A stretch of 64,000 bases of DNA from contig CM082576.2 of the NCBI GenBank assembly GCA_040954595.2, positions 13,578,001 through 13,642,000 of the forward strand, in the 5' to 3' direction. The position numbers and the translations under genes were made by a program. Below are positions 38,131 to 52,665 of the stretch, piece after piece. Below the pieces are notes generated by a model. It was not told the DNA's origin. It did no database searches and saw only the letters and a program-made list of their open reading frames with translations. Each line of letters begins with the position of its first letter. The stretch's first letter is position 1. This stretch comes from Balanoglossus misakiensis (Eukaryota > Hemichordata).

Positions 38131-41100
38131 AGAAGAAAATCGCAGCAAACATTATGTCAATCTGCATATCCCCAGATAATTGTCCGACATTGAGTAGGAC
38201 CCTGTTTTGATTAATCTGTTGAAGCATGGGCTCATTCTGGTGACTGGGCCCCCAGCTAAAATGGCCTGTGATTGCGAGATGGCTTTATTGATAAGACTTA
38301 TTACAGCTTTTTCTGTGTCATTTCAGATTCCGTAATCCTCTTCTAGGAAGATCTCGCCCGAGATATAACAAAGAGTCACGCGATTCGATTCGAGTCGCGA
38401 TACGAGCCGGAGATGATTCATGCCCTTTGGCACGAGTTTACACACACCTTATGCGGGCCGCGCGCGCGTTCTGAAGATGCCCATGAACGCCGATCATCGA
38501 CGACATTTCCCCCCCCCCCCCCCCCCCCCCCGATCTTAATAATATCCCCACAAGAGTGCTGTTGCTAGCGATCGTTTCTTTCGTTTTAGCGACCCACTTC
38601 AGTTTACAGACTCAGCAAACACTTCACTTAGAGTCGATTTACAGGGAAGGAAAATTTCCCCACCCTTCAGTGTCACCTTTGTTTTTCCGACAGACACCTC
38701 GTGATTGATCCTCGGCAGACGTTAAAAGCACCGAGAACGTTATAGCGGATGGCAGTTTTTGCAGCTCCAAATGAGAATCTCAGGGCATTTTGTTTTACAC
38801 AGGGTGACAGCTGTCGGCCTCTTGCCTCATTGATGATAGAACATGTAGCAATTAATCTCAGAGGAAAGTCAGCGTCGGAGAGAGAGAGAGAGAAAAAAAC
38901 CCCGGACAAGTTGCCTGGAAATATGTAATCATGCACTAATGTCATATTTATGACTTAGAGTTGCGACTTCCTACTCGTCAATATTTCAGAAGGAAACCCG
39001 GACGGAATTCTGATCAGCTTGTACGGTACACGTTACTTTACAAGAAGGCCGACATCATCCTCTCTTTGATGCTTTTTTGAGATTTTGAAAATAATTTTTC
39101 TGGCACAAATATTCCTCTAGAGAAAAATGTTCGTGTGAGCCATTATTTGATAGACAGCAGACAAAAATACCACAATGTAACCAGACCTGTCAGCGTTATC
39201 AACTTATTAAAAAAATTCTTAATTATAAATAAGTGAATTATGTCATCAAGAGAACACTGACAGAAATTTTATGGGACATTTTCAAGAGACAAGCCTGCAT
39301 TTGTCATTTTATCCTGTCCACATCTTTTATGTAATGTGAAAAGGCGCCACCTAGAGATACATTGATAATTTAAAAACAAATGCGTCATTTCTGATAAGAT
39401 ATACTACTAGAGGGCTTACTTTTATCCAGTCATGGACTTCATGGAATTGGGACAATTTGCATAAAATAATCACCCGCTGAGACAAAGTGTGTATTATGTA
39501 ATGGGTTTAATATTTCTTAAAGCTGACTTTTGCAGTAAATTTGTATTGAGCTTCAGTAATCATGAAAAAAGCCTTAATTATTGTTTGTCACACATATTGA
39601 GTCTGACTTCTTGAGTTTTGATCTTTCTCTGTTACCTGATACTTTCACAACTACAAGAAATTATGTTTTCTCTCCAATGTTCATGAGATAAATTTTCTAG
39701 AATTAATTACAGTTCAAAATACCACAATTTTTCTCTGAAAATACATGTATTATCATTATAAACTGTATTACCCAGCGTTATTTGATTTTCGCCAATGTTG
39801 ATGATGTGTAAAAAATGTCTGCATTGATAACTTCTGTCTACAAAATGAATAATGATATTTTATTTGGTTCAACAAGACAAAATGAATCCAGCTTGTATTA
39901 ATAGTGTCACTTTTCTCTGTGGCGTTAAAAAAAATATCAGCAATTTTGCTTGATGTGATTATAATGGAGTGAAATGAGTGAAATACCAGTGCTGGTAGTG
40001 CGCCCTCAACCAGCCAAACGGCGATGTATTTTGTTTGAAAATCATGATTGTTGGCACAAAAACTGTGGACATATATTCACAGACTCTCTTTGTGATGTAA
40101 TGTATACATGTACATGTATAAGACAGCTTTCATCCACTACAACCAGTGCGAACTATTCTATTACATAACATGTATTAGTTCTTAGTGAATGCAAGAACAA
40201 ATTCTGTATAAAACATTTATCATTCTCCATGGGAGTGTGTGTTTTTTTAATAGCCCTCTAGTGTTGTCTATTCAAATTCTTTTGTCTAAGACAAATGTTC
40301 ATTTATATCTTGTTGCAAGTTATATATGAATACCGTCATTAAAACATTTAAATAAAACCATGTTCTATATAATACACCACTTTTTTGTGTAATGAACAAT
40401 ATATGAGCACATTACAGGGAGCAGAACAACATGGAATACAAATAACAAAAACTAGAGATAAAAAAATTAATTGCCAACTTTGTCTCTTGTAACCCTCCCT
40501 TGGTGAGCATTTTTTCTGGCAGGTCAAAACCAGCTGTTTTTGATCGAGCATATTCTAAACTGGTCAATTTGAACGTTCCCCAGATCTAAACATAGCAGTG
40601 TGAGTGTACATATGCAGTCACGCAGAACAGAAAATCAGTCAGCCATGAAAATTCAGAAAACAGATGCTATATGGATGTGAATTACATTTCCAGGGAGAAA
40701 AAAACATCCAAAGTATTGTGGAAATGAAAAAAATTGCTTTAAAAATATCACAGGATTGACTATAGTTTCAGTTTAGCGGATTTTTATAAGTGTACCCAGC
40801 AAAAAAATATGAAGTCATTACAGCCATTACATTGCTATTACCCTATAATGAACTATTGGTCCCTCCCACTGGACTCCACCCCTATAGGGCTGGATCGTAA
40901 TATGCAAACACAACCCACATCCCCAACCCTGTGCTTGAAATTTGACCACGGTATACCACCAGCGCATGTAGAATTAATTCATCATACATAATTAACCTCT
41001 ACTTCATCCATTTTGTCTTGATTACTACGGTATCTATAAAAAAAATTCCCATTATTTTCAAATTAATACCTGCGATATGGAGCAGGGTATCAGTGTCAGC

Positions 41101-41387
41101 TACTGGTATGTATCGTATTGCCCCGTAATAAAAGAGACTAAAAATATATCCTTTGATAAATAGTACAACCTGAATGAGCATGTTGAGCAGGTCAGGAGGA
41201 GAGTGTGACATATATATTATGCTTGCAGTGACCTCTACGCAACAGGCACGAACACATGTACTAGCTGAGATAAAGAGTGTGAAGTTGTCGATTGAGAAGA
41301 ATACTGCAGGAGAATGTGAAACAGTGTGGAAAGCACTTTAAGGTAGTCATTCATTATTGAAAACACCAAACAATGCTTCTTTGGTCA
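38131..41387. other. Gene-poor stretch
   Basis: CpG-rich at its left edge (38340-38480), then the 23-base C run, then AT-rich DNA with an ACATGTACATGT palindrome near 40105. No supported exon. Confidence 0.5.
38509..38531. repeat. 23-base poly-C run
   Basis: An uninterrupted C homopolymer next to CpG-rich DNA (38390-38475, with GCCGCGCGCGCG). Runs this long are prone to sequencing and assembly length error, and can form i-motif or G-quadruplex structures on the two strands. Confidence 0.95.
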
Positions 41388-41391
41388 TTAA

Positions 41392-41691
41392 AGCCCCACT
41401 AGCTAAATTCTCCATGTCTTTAGTCAACAAATCACACTATTTTGACTTTCTGGAGATTTCAATACCCATGTGCACATACTAGGATAGTTGTGTAATCATG
41501 TAATGGACAGTTGAATAAACTAGTGTGGCACCCATTTATTCTTTAGCTCGTTCAAATTTAAATGTACAGCCACAGTCAGATGTTGTTAATATGTTTGTAT
41601 ATACCCACCAGTAAACTCACTTAAATGGACCATTCTAAGTTCAAAAGTAAAATCATGAATATAATTTTTAAAACTGGCAGCCATTTAGGCT
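41392..41691 (-). mobile_element. TTAA-flanked MITE, family C, diverged inverted copy
   Basis: A 300-bp copy between TTAA at 41388-41391 and 41692-41695, starting AGCCCCACTAGC and ending TTTAGGCT. Read in reverse it matches the 58587 copy: the CATTCTAAG...AGTAAAATC...TGGCAGC block near 41630-41685 and the GTGTGGCACCCATTTA block near 41524. Many substitutions show that it is older. Confidence 0.7.
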
Positions 41692-43684
41692 TTAATCTGG
41701 TCAAGTTCCCCCAGTATTACAAGCTTGTCTACAGCATAATCTGGCTAGGTTATTAATTTAGTGCGTATCATTTTGTTCTTTTTTATACACCCTGCCTAGA
41801 GACATATATCAAGTTATTTCCATCAATTGAACTGATTCAATTATTAATGATATCTTCATGAATAAAATGAAAGGGATATGTGTCCCTGCAGTAGATGTGC
41901 ACATATGCAGGCATGTTTATGTACATGGAAGTATAACTTGGTCAATATATTCTAGAGACTATCTAAGCAAAATACATGACTATATACTATAATGTGATGT
42001 ATGATCTGTACTGTCTGGATGACTATGTGCTGACCAAGACTGAGTGACATGTACCTTTTTATGACACTTGTATGTGCCAATGTACATTTTGGCGCCAATG
42101 TGGTTGGTATAAATTGGCCAGGCACTCCAGAAATTGGAAAATTACTAAAAAGATGACCAAACAATTAATATATTACATGAAATGATAACTGAAAATTGTC
42201 AGCTATAGTCAATGTTTTAAATAAATACAACCTTATTCATTCTTTGGTTCATTCATACTTGAAAAGTTTCTCATCTTTTACCAGCAGTGCAGAATTTCAG
42301 CAGTTTTGTGCAAGTGGACTCACCACCATTCCATGTTGACCCCCATCGGAGGTTTAAATTCTGTCAAAAATTTCCACACAAAACTCATTCTTGTTGAAAT
42401 TAATTTTTTTTTTAATTTGGCAAATGGCGTTGGATATCGGAACATTGGTTTTCTATAGAAGGAATTTCCGTCATTTCCACTGTTGGTTATCATTATGCGT
42501 CGACAAAGGAGATGTCTGAGGTATTTCCACATCGGTGGTTTGTGCAAATGGATTAAGTGTAATGCTGTGTTCTATGAAACTCGGCAAGTGACTACCGGGT
42601 CAGCTGATGACATGAGAAGGAAATTATCTCATTAAAATATAATGTGTTTGATTAATATACGGCATGGCAATCATTTCTTTGGGGAATTCGAAGCTGCAGT
42701 GATAGGTTACTGATATGTCTGATTTTTATCAACAAACCATTTCCTTTTTTCCTAATTTTCGTAATATCGTATATTGAATGTGTGCTTTTTCATATCCCCA
42801 ATTGGTTACTATTTGTATTCCAATATTATTAAATGCTATTATTCATCGCCAAAGAATGCATTGCAATGCAATGTAGTTCGTGCTTCAACCATGAAATTTT
42901 AAGACATTTGAAAAGCCATTTATGTTCTACTCATTTTACATGTTTTAGCGGAATCGCTGCTTGTTGAGATTGTGTATTGGATCAATACCATTTTCTTCGC
43001 TATTAAAATACAAACTTGATGGCTATATATAAAACATAAACTATATAGAATGTACTGCATCTTTTGGTTATTCGTCGCAATTTGGCGTGCAATAAGAATA
43101 GATTGACACTGAATCATTACCAGTGGCACTGCACAGCATACAAAATACGGAATTGACAAATCAAATCGATCGTACATTCTATTTTTACTCTGCTCATATG
43201 AGGAAAAAAGTCATCATGATGAGAAGACGAGATTAGACGTGTCATTTGTTAGCGAATTTGAACTTAAGTGCCCTGGGGCCGGGACCACCATCAATTTATA
43301 ATAATTTGCTGCGCTAATATTTGTCACAAGATCACCATTTGATTGCACACTGGTTATAGCCACGTGTCAGAACGCTGTTACATCACAAAATGAAAGATGT
43401 CGTTTAGCCGGGCATTGTGGGTAGACCGGGAGATCAAAATGCGTACCCGAGTTTGACCTCTGACCCACAAGTGACTGTAGTTCATCTGCACCAAGTTAGA
43501 AAATTAGTCCCTTCAGTTTTGCGGCATCATAAGTCAAGAGTGATGTACGACGATTAATTGATGTGTGAGAGAAGTTTATTCATTAGATTGACTACTTTTC
43601 ACCTTTCAGATATTGGAACAACATCCACTTTTATGTTTCATTATTTCTCTTATTCATTCTCATCGGCAGCCATCAGGCTGTTAG

Positions 43685-43809
43685 CAGTTTATGGTGTTAT
43701 ATAAATGATTTGTTCCTTTGATTTACTTCGTCATTAAAGAGCGCCCTCACGAGCTCCAACCAGACAAATGCCACGCTTGAGTGACGCATGTTGTTAAGGC
43801 CATAAACTG
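43685..43809. repeat. Inverted pair CAGTTTATGG ... CCATAAACTG
   Basis: Perfect 10-base arms at 43685-43694 and 43800-43809, 105 bases apart. TTTATGG is a CDX/posterior-HOX-like core. The DNA between is complex and includes GTTCCTTTGATTTAC, a TCF-like core. Role unknown. Confidence 0.35.
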
Positions 43810-45545
43810 TAACCAACTTTCCCCTGAATATCAATACATTAGTGATTACCAGAACTGACTTTTCTCCATTAATTATGAAACATAATAAGCTTGGCAGACC
43901 TTAACATAAACATTACTAATTCTTTACTCATGCATATGAATAAATCATGCATATTATTATAACAATTGAAATAATAAAGGGGGAAAATTTTAATGTGCCA
44001 CATCTTTGACTGAAAACAAACCAACAAACATGGTGATGAAGAATTAAGTCACTGTGAAATTTTAATTTTTCAACAGAGTTGTTGGTGGGGAGGCAACGGT
44101 CGCTTTCAAGTGCTCGGTAGCCTAGGAGGAAAGTAGCTGTTTACGTGTCAAGTCATGTAACCTCAGGTACGTTGCCCCTGTCACAGCCACCGCGATCTAT
44201 TGCCGTTGTCAAATATTTCCCGTTTCTTACGTTCAGTCATACCGGTGGGACTCGGTGTCACATTAACTCATCAGTCATCCGAGTCACTGCACATACATAT
44301 ACATGCAGCTCTCGTTTTTAAGGGTTCTGCAGAGATATGGTGTGGGGCTTCACCAAAGTAGGATGGGGGAGGGGATGGGCAGCTTCGCTTTGGACCACAA
44401 CATTCAGAGATAGGGGTGAGCAGCTTGGTTTAGCAGTTAAAGCATGGTCAGTGACTGCATGCTCCTGTTTCCCCAGCTGCACGTACCTCTGAAATATTAA
44501 TCAGTTCGAGACTAGATAAGCACTGTTTTTCCAAAGAAAATAAGGCAAACCAGTCTGTATATCTGACATTGATTTATTTCACCAATACTATAAATAGAAT
44601 TAGCACAGTATCATCCTTGGGTTTCAGTTCAGTGAAAATCTTATAGTGGTCACAATCAGTTGAAGTAAACTTGTGTTTGAACTTGAATTTGCGATTCGGT
44701 GATGGTGAAAACTCAAATATATATGGAAAAAATACATCTAAGTTTCTATTCCATTTGAATCTATGCCAGTATAGAATTATATCAATCCTGCGAATGTTTT
44801 ACTTTAATTATTCGCTTTTACTTTAATTAGGAACTTGTAATTATTTTTTGCTATTATAATATGTTTCAAATGGATACTTCACAGATCTCGTTTTCTTGAT
44901 ATCTTCTTAATATTACTTGATGATCTGTTGTGTGTCCTGTAGGAATCTTCATGAGACCTGTGTGTATACATCGAGATGGCTATCACATTGTTGATGAGAG
45001 CAAGAGTTTTCCCATTAAAGTTCACATATTTCTGAATCCAGACCTGAATTTTGCTTTCTTAATATAAGCAGCGACAGGCAAAGGAGACACGTGTACATGA
45101 CCTATTCTTGCCCCCCCCCCCCCCTTTTCCAAAGTGCCCTTGGCTTACTTGACCCTTCAAGAACAAGCACTAAAAATACTGAATAATTTATAACTGATAT
45201 GAGTATCATAATTGTGTGTGTTGAATGTTAAGTCAAGCACACATTGGGGAACAAGTATACTGTTACATGGGCATCGTACATTTTCATAAAAATGGTTAAA
45301 AGTCGAGAGGGTCAGAACTCAGATTTCACGCAGAAAAAAAATATGTACACAGACTATAAGTATATTAAAGAATTTTTCTGTAATCTTTGGCACATAATAA
45401 AATTTTACTCATGACAAGTTGTGATACACTGAATTCTGTATGATTTAGTGACAGTTGGAACTATTTCACTTCTTCATTTTTGTTTCACTGATCAGTTATA
45501 GAAATGGAATGGCAAAAGAAGAAATGAAAATAGTCGCCTTGTCAA

Positions 45546-45591
45546 CCAATCAGCAAGTACCGGTAGTAAATGAACCAGTTCAGCCAATCAG
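45546..45591 (+). promoter_or_regulatory. Paired CCAAT boxes (CCAATCAG twice)
   Basis: CCAATCAG occurs at 45546-45553 and 45584-45591, 38 bases apart in the same orientation, a spacing close to that of NF-Y-driven promoters. No downstream gene was recognised, so this may be coincidence. Confidence 0.25.
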
Positions 45592-46661
45592 ATCGCCCGG
45601 CAATTACCCAGTACTTATTCCAAGAATTCAGCAAGCTTGCGGACCTGTTTTTTGCATTGTCAGATTTGAGTTTGTTGTTGCAGATTGAGCATATTATTAG
45701 GTCACTTCTGCACTAAGTATTCATATGAGATTGGCGTAAAATTGGTTTGCAGAAATTCAGAGAGGAGATCTTGCTCTTTCAGCATCTATATATCAAGCGT
45801 TGTATTGTTCTTTCATCATTATGGTATTTTAATTGAAACCAACCAAGAAATGAACAACTAACAATGTGTAAATAACATGTTTGTAATGAGATCGAGAAAT
45901 TGACAAATAAATGATTTTCTTATCAAGTGTATATATACATTGTAGAGTCAAGTTTGGAAGATGTGAGAAGCTTGGCATTCTATCCTTTTTGTGCATGTCA
46001 GTTCCATGTTAAACGGGTCTATTAACAGTACAAACGGTAAATTTTATTAATTGCGTTAATTACCTTTTTAAAAAAAGAATAACAAGCAACAAATAACATA
46101 AATACTAAATACTGAACATCACCGTCAATTTCATCAACTAATCTATTCCCCATCAGACATGCACGCACGCTCTTTAAGAGAAAACTTAACATTGCCAGCA
46201 CATAATAAATCATTTCGATCAGTTTATCAGACTCAGTCTTGTGTCTGTTGAGATGTGTTAACTTTTCAGTGTCCAGGGATGTAGTCAAGTTAGATTAACT
46301 GCAGCAGCACACTTGGCTGCCAGATAACCTCACTCTTGATGTGATATGATTGACATGTCTCTAAAGGTCAATGACCAGTGAATGATACATGAGCAGAGAA
46401 GGCCACATATCACTTGGCGACAGAGTTCAATGCCCTGTTTCACTTATTAATGGGCATTTTGTGGTCTGGGTTACAGGAAAAAGCCCAAAATGTAAATGAA
46501 TTAATTCTATAATGTCTGGACAAGGTCCTTTATTCTTAGTACTTTTCTTTGAGGAAATCAACAAAATTCGTGAATGTCCCTCGTGACTCTTAAGAAAATT
46601 GTAATGGACCATAGCTCAAGCATGTAATATACACACATGTCGATTAACTGCTTGGCAAGTG

Positions 46662-46662
46662 T

Positions 46663-46697
<35 letters not shown>

Positions 46698-46699
46698 TT
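46662..46699. repeat. Tetranucleotide microsatellite (TTTA)n
   Basis: Just over nine uninterrupted TTTA units. Confidence 0.97.
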
Positions 46700-48120
46700 G
46701 GTAAATTAAGTTATTTTTTCTGGGTGTAATATTTATCATTAACTAGCAACCTGTGTGATTTTTCTGAGAGTTGTACACTTAACCAAATGCCACACAAGGA
46801 CTGAAGTAAATTGAAACCAATTTTTACTACCGGTACAATTTGGCTGCACATATGGACATATCGAGACCACAATCCTTACACTGGTTGGCGACAGAAGGGT
46901 AATGATTGTTTCTACATTTAAAGGTAGTGCATAAGATAAGGAAGATACAATGACGAAACTGAAATATTGAATGTGCCATTTCACAAGACTTTCTAATAGC
47001 TACCTAAAGCATGGTGGCTTATATGATACAACTGAGCTTGCATTATGTAAAAACCATTAAGCAAGTTACAGTGTACACCCTATAAGCACACAAAGGCAAC
47101 TATGAAAGCATGATGCAAACAAAATACTGAAGAAAGAAAATGCAGTGGCTGAAATATTCAGTAGTCAGAAGGCATTCATGGTGGAAAAATTGAGCCAATG
47201 TGATAATTTTGAAGAATTCTACAATTGCATGAACGTATATGCTTTGTGTAAACCTAGCTGGTATGCTACAAAAAATTGAATGCATAAATTTTATTACGAT
47301 ATTTAAGTGTAGTCTTAATTGCTGCTTATAGTCAAATGATAAAATACAGCATTTGTAACAAAATGGTAATTAAACGCAATTAAGAATGCTACAACTTCAA
47401 GTATACACCATTAAAGTGGCACAGACTGACAAGAAAGATCACAAATCCTGACATTTAAGTCAAACTATACACTTAATACTTATGGCAGACATTAAAAACA
47501 AGTCTTTTTTTCCATTATTTATACTAGAGAATTTCTTGACGTTTTTGAGTCCACTGCTACTACAGCGAGCACTTTGAGGCATTTACAAGTATTTGTGATT
47601 CCATTTTGCTCCTGATCCGGAGTCCAATAAATCACGGAGAGACCGTCGGTGGTATCGCGCACTGAGCAAGGCAGATTTTCTGAAATGGCACCGCAAAAAA
47701 AAAAAAGAAATGCCACACATAAGACGAACACAATTGATGAAGATGGCCCCCGCGAATCACGGTGCATAGTGGAATATCATTGTTTACAACCACTGCCTAT
47801 CAAATCGTGAGTGAGGGTCTTTTGCCTGCAGGCAGTAATCATTTGTCTGGTGTCATCAAGATATCAAAATGGGTCTTTGTGCTTGGAATGCGATATGTCA
47901 CTAACTGCGTCTTGTCAGTTATGATTGTAAGCTCTCCAGGAGTTCTAATGTTTTCAAATTGCCTTCACTTTCACTTTCCACCATTTTCTGCTCTGGGCAT
48001 TATTTTCTCGCTCTTTATACTGAGATTTTCTTCATACTACTGATTATGCTGTTTTATTGGTCATTTTTTGTTAAATTTTAAGGCTTGGGTAGTTCCAAGT
48101 GACATTTGACATGGTAACAT

Positions 48121-48220
48121 AATAATATAATATAATAATAATATAATATAATATAATATAATATAATATAATATAATATAATATAATATAATATAATATA
48201 ATATAATATAATATAATATA
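48121..48220. repeat. Pentanucleotide microsatellite (ATAAT)n
   Basis: About 100 bases of nearly pure 5-base repeat, with small phase breaks at its left end (AATAATAAT). Likely length-polymorphic. Confidence 0.97.
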
Positions 48221-51200
48221 CTGCAGATTCATATATGATAGCAAGAAATATTTGTTATTATTTGAAAAATCAGAATGATTTTTAAAAATATAAATAGTCT
48301 ATGTGTTCCAGAATTGAATCTTCTGTTTGTAATGTTAGGTTTCTTCGATATCTTATCTTTGTAGATATCTTGATTAAAATATTTCTGCTGTGTTTGTTCT
48401 GGCAGTCTCATTGGTTTTATCTGTGTTTCATAAATTCGAAAATACGCTTGCATCAAATGAGTTGACGCGATAAATCATGTAGCTGGTATACATGGCATAT
48501 TGTGTGCTTCACTTGCAGTTAGCCTTGCAGTAATGTCAAGTCTACATTTTTGTCATGATTTGATCTGCTCCTATTGTTTTCGTTGGAGAAATGGGGTAAT
48601 CTAAGTTAGGGTGTTTTCAGATAAAAAGTTAATTTGAGATGCATAACTTAAAACTTTTAAAGGTATAACTATATAACTATAATGACTGGGCAATTAATCT
48701 GGTAACATTTACCACAAAACAAAAACACTTTTTCACTCACTCCCACAATTTCAGAAAGGTATCAGATATTCTATTTGTCATGCAAATCATATCACCAAAG
48801 ACTATGGCCAATATACGCGCCTGCAAAAGTCAAAAGCTTCGTCTAAATATAAAGTTGCCCAGTGTACTTATACATATATACCCCCACATTCAACAGTATT
48901 TGAGTTTTTATTCAAATTTGGACATTTTGTATCACTTCATCCACTACTGTCTGCATCATTTAAGACATTTATTTTTTTCTCATTCTCAGATGAAAAAAAG
49001 CTATGGGATAATATCACAGGAAAAAATTAAAAGTGATGGACCACTCTCATAAACAAATTATCTAGTTCTGTACATGTACAGTGAATATCAAAACACAATT
49101 GATTCTCATGTAGAAGTAGAATTACTGTGTTTTTCATAAAAACTTATACATGCAGTAATTAAGTTATTATCTATTACATTCATGCCATACTGGAATGGCC
49201 ATCGGCTAATTAAATAGATCAAATCATATGCTGAACTGAAAGGTTAATTTGTGGGGGGGGGGGGGAAACTGCTCAGATTTGTGATAAGATTTCTAATGCT
49301 ACAATCAAAAAGGGGATTGGTATATATGATTGCAAGAACAAAATATTTCTAGCCTCAGTACAAAATGTGGACATGTCTCAACTTTAAGAGTATGCTACCA
49401 CGGTGTGTTTGTTGTCATGGTGATACTAACTGTTGCCAGGCGTTTCGTCCTGACTGCTCCAATATGACAATTTGTCATCGGGTTCTACTCTAGCATATTG
49501 TAGCTGGTGTGACTTGATAATTTTTTTGTTGACTTACTTCAAAGATCCAACTTCTTGTCGGGCTTTATTCCCAATTTGATCTCGTCATGGCATTGTTCTT
49601 TTGTTTTTTGTTTTTTTATAACCAGACCTAATTATCCTTCATTATAACCCAGTTCTGATTTTCATTCATTTCCACAACACTGAAGACTGGAACACCAGAA
49701 CATTGGTTTTGCAATCGTGAGTACATGGCAGACTTTATTAACGAGACTCAGTGACTGTAGTATTTATTAAATGCTATTCTGCTTGTACAATATAACACCT
49801 CAGACAGATAAAATTTGATAGTTTATAGTTGACATTCAATCTCTCTCCCTGATAATAATACTGAGTGGTTAGCAATTGGATAGAATTACTAAGGGCCATA
49901 TCGCGATCAATGGAATATACGCACCGTTCACAACAACTCATTTTGCTGCTTGGTACATTTCATTATTTCATTTTCAGTTCTGTTTCCTTTAATCTGGAAA
50001 ATACAGTTCTGTTAGTGTAGAATTAAACTCATAAACCAACTCTGTAATATGAAGCAGAACACTTTTTTTGGAATGAGGTCTGAGGGTCTTTTGAAAAAAA
50101 ATTTACCTCTCTGAAAAATGGTATGATGCGTGAAATATTTCTGCAGTATTACAGATTGTACTACTATTGCATCCCAACAAGCAACATATATGCTTGTCCA
50201 AGCAAACAATATTTCAGTCCTGTTGCCAAGCTTTTGCTGCGTCTCAGTTTTTTGTCACGGTCGTTTTCAGGTCAAGACGGATTTCTTCACCCATCCTCTG
50301 ATGGCATCAAGCAATTATATATCTACAGGAAGGTTGCATCTCATCGGTCATCACTTTGCAAGATAGCGTCTAATGCGGGGGAAATAAAGGCCGCCTTTAG
50401 ACTTGTACCTGATAATGGTTGTCATGACGACAGCGGGTCGCGATTTACTGATGCTGCTGCGATTGTGTTTGGGATTGTGTTTAACCAGCATGCACTGTGA
50501 TGTCGGGAATAAAAGGAACAAGCCCGAAGGGAACTCGGCCCAGATATATAGACAAAAAGAGACTAAAAATTGCAGCTGAGTTCATTATTTTGGGCACAGG
50601 TCAGGGTCTGGTGTCCTTTGTTCGTATCACAATGCAAGCATGCATCTACTAGCGCATGAGAACACTGATGAAAATTTTCCCATGTGGCAATCGAGAACTT
50701 AGTGTTTGGCTCTGGAACTTGTTTATCTCCGAAAGATAAGACCAACTAGGCAGCTGCTATCATCCATATTAACAAGGTTTCGTTGATGACCAGCTGGTCA
50801 GTATGTATTTACGGTGACCCAGCTAGTGTTGTACCCTGAAACTTAAGGCCAATAAAAATTTTTTTTTAGCTTTCATTTACGTGCACCGAGACAAGTATCA
50901 GAGTTAACACGTATTTAGCATATCCTTAGCTTCATTGGCCAAAAATAATAAATTTAATGTTTGCAAAGAAATGATACCCGAACTTTTTTTAAATTGGTGT
51001 ATTTGAGTAAGATTGTTCGTGTTGGTCACAGGTTGATGTTGCTATTATCATTTTATTAGCACTGTGTTATTTCTATATTTTACAACCTTTCACTTTGCTG
51101 TATTTCGTCAGAGTTCCAGGCTAACAGTATACCGGTACATGTACCTACAACACACTATATAATGGCTGGGCGTTGATTCATAAAAAGTTATTGCATTCTT

Positions 51201-52544
51201 TTTTTGCACATTTTTAGTTAGTTTAATACCGTACTAGCATATTTCAAAATTTGCCGATGAATTCATCATTCCATAAACAGATTTTTCCATCAATGTTTTA
51301 TATCACACTTTGGAGAGAGAAAAACCTCATTTTGGATAATATTTATATATATACACTCACCTCCATGGCATTTTTCACACTACCGTACTCCTCCCCTCCA
51401 GATAATGGTTCAGTCATTCAAGATGATTTCATTATCATAGTTTCTCTCCCCATTAGTAGAAGATAAATGGTTTTGTCCTGGAACCGATAACAAATGTAAA
51501 CTGCAGCCACTTGACATATCAGAGTGGAGCTTTCCCACCTCAGTGGTGAAATGGTTCATCCCTGCCTTTAAAAAAAAGAAGAAGAACAGACTCATTACTT
51601 GACGATTGTGATTGTCCAGGGCATACCTTGGAAACTTGGCGTGTAGGCTAGACTGCGTGTCATGACGTCATGAAATGATGTAATGCCGTCGTCGTAGCTG
51701 TGCGGAGGTCATGAAACAAACAATTACTATATGATCCCCCGGAGCAGTGAGTCTGTACTGTAGCTTTGAGTCTCCATCTCTGCTCAGATCATCTCTCTCT
51801 CTCTCTCTTGCTGCTCTCTGCACTGATATGACACAAACCTTTGTTGTCACTCTGTCATATATACGCTCTTCATTTCTCAGCTCTCAAAACTCGTGTCGCT
51901 ATAATTAGGAACCATGCTATTCAAATGTGAGTCCTTTCATCGATATGTCCAGCTGAGTTGGTTGGGAATATAAAACAGGAAGCAGGCTATTTTGTGATCT
52001 CTGCTTCGCTTTGTTCTGGGAAGGTTACGTCTCCAATTTTGAGTCCAATTTGACCCATTTCAGGCATTTTATATCCGTACAGATAAATGTTAGTATAAGA
52101 TCGGGCGTAAGACCTCGAGATCTTTATATTTCAACAGTCACGGAGGTAATCAGCCATTTTTTTCATAATGTAGAAAAAACCCAAATGTCAAATACGCATT
52201 GATTGTACATGTCAGCTACTGTCCCCCATCCTGCAAATTGGTAAAGGTGGACTCGGATAGACCATTCAGAAATCTGATACCCGACTGGGATGTGTTTTTT
52301 TTTCCTTTCCAGTTGAAATGAATGGGCCTGCATGTAGGTGTAGTCAGATTCTTATCATTACATACAATGTGATGAATGAGGTGTATGCTGCTGGCATTTC
52401 AACAACCTCTACTTTCAACTATCAGACCCTAATGGCGAATGGCAGTTGATAATATGGCTGTATGTCCGTGCCTCGCCCTGTGTTGTATGTCAACAAATTA
52501 TTTGATCAATTGCGTGTATTCTCTTGTTTTCGTACAAATGAATA
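48221..52544. other. AT-rich, gene-poor stretch
   Basis: Contains a G run at about 49252-49264 and a GGCCAAT...ATTGGCC palindrome pair at about 50851 and 50935. The 125-codon frame at 50123-50500 has no recognisable domain. Confidence 0.5.
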
Positions 52545-52548
52545 TTAA

Positions 52549-52665
52549 AGCCTCTAGAGCTGCCACTTTTTACATTAATTATTTTCACGATTTTATTTTC
52601 CAACTTAAATTGGTCCATCTAATTAAGCTTACTCATAGGTATACATGAACACCTTATCGAACACC
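52549..52665 (+). mobile_element. Truncated family C MITE (left part only)
   Basis: After TTAA at 52545-52548 the sequence AGAGCTGCCACTTTTT and the following ~110 bases match the left third of the 58587 copy, through ACACCTTATCGA. Similarity then stops, so the right end is missing. The tail repeats the short string GAACACCTTATC. Confidence 0.7.

Larger units (their letters stand above)
41696..48120. other. AT-rich, gene-poor stretch with one complex segment
   Basis: The segment at about 43180-43960 is non-repetitive and includes GCCGGGCATTGTGGGTAG near 43408, the CAGTTTATGG inverted pair, and homeobox-type cores. A C run lies at about 45110-45124. No supported exon. A weak tRNA-like A box near 44430 was rejected. 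Confidence 0.45.

Noticed and set aside
44411-44515. Possible tRNA-derived SINE (TGGTTTAGCAGTTAAAGCA resembling an A box, GTTCGAGAC resembling a B box)
   Set aside because: The spacing between boxes is too long, no cloverleaf can be drawn, there is no 3' tail repeat, and no second copy was seen.
48657-48680. Another family A MITE end (TTTTAAAGGTATAACTATA)
   Set aside because: Only about ten bases match the terminus and there is no matching body or right end.
50848-50945. Small MITE suggested by GGCCAAT at about 50851 and ATTGGCC at about 50935
   Set aside because: The palindromic arms are only seven bases and the adjoining A/T-rich sequence matches in direct, not inverted, orientation.
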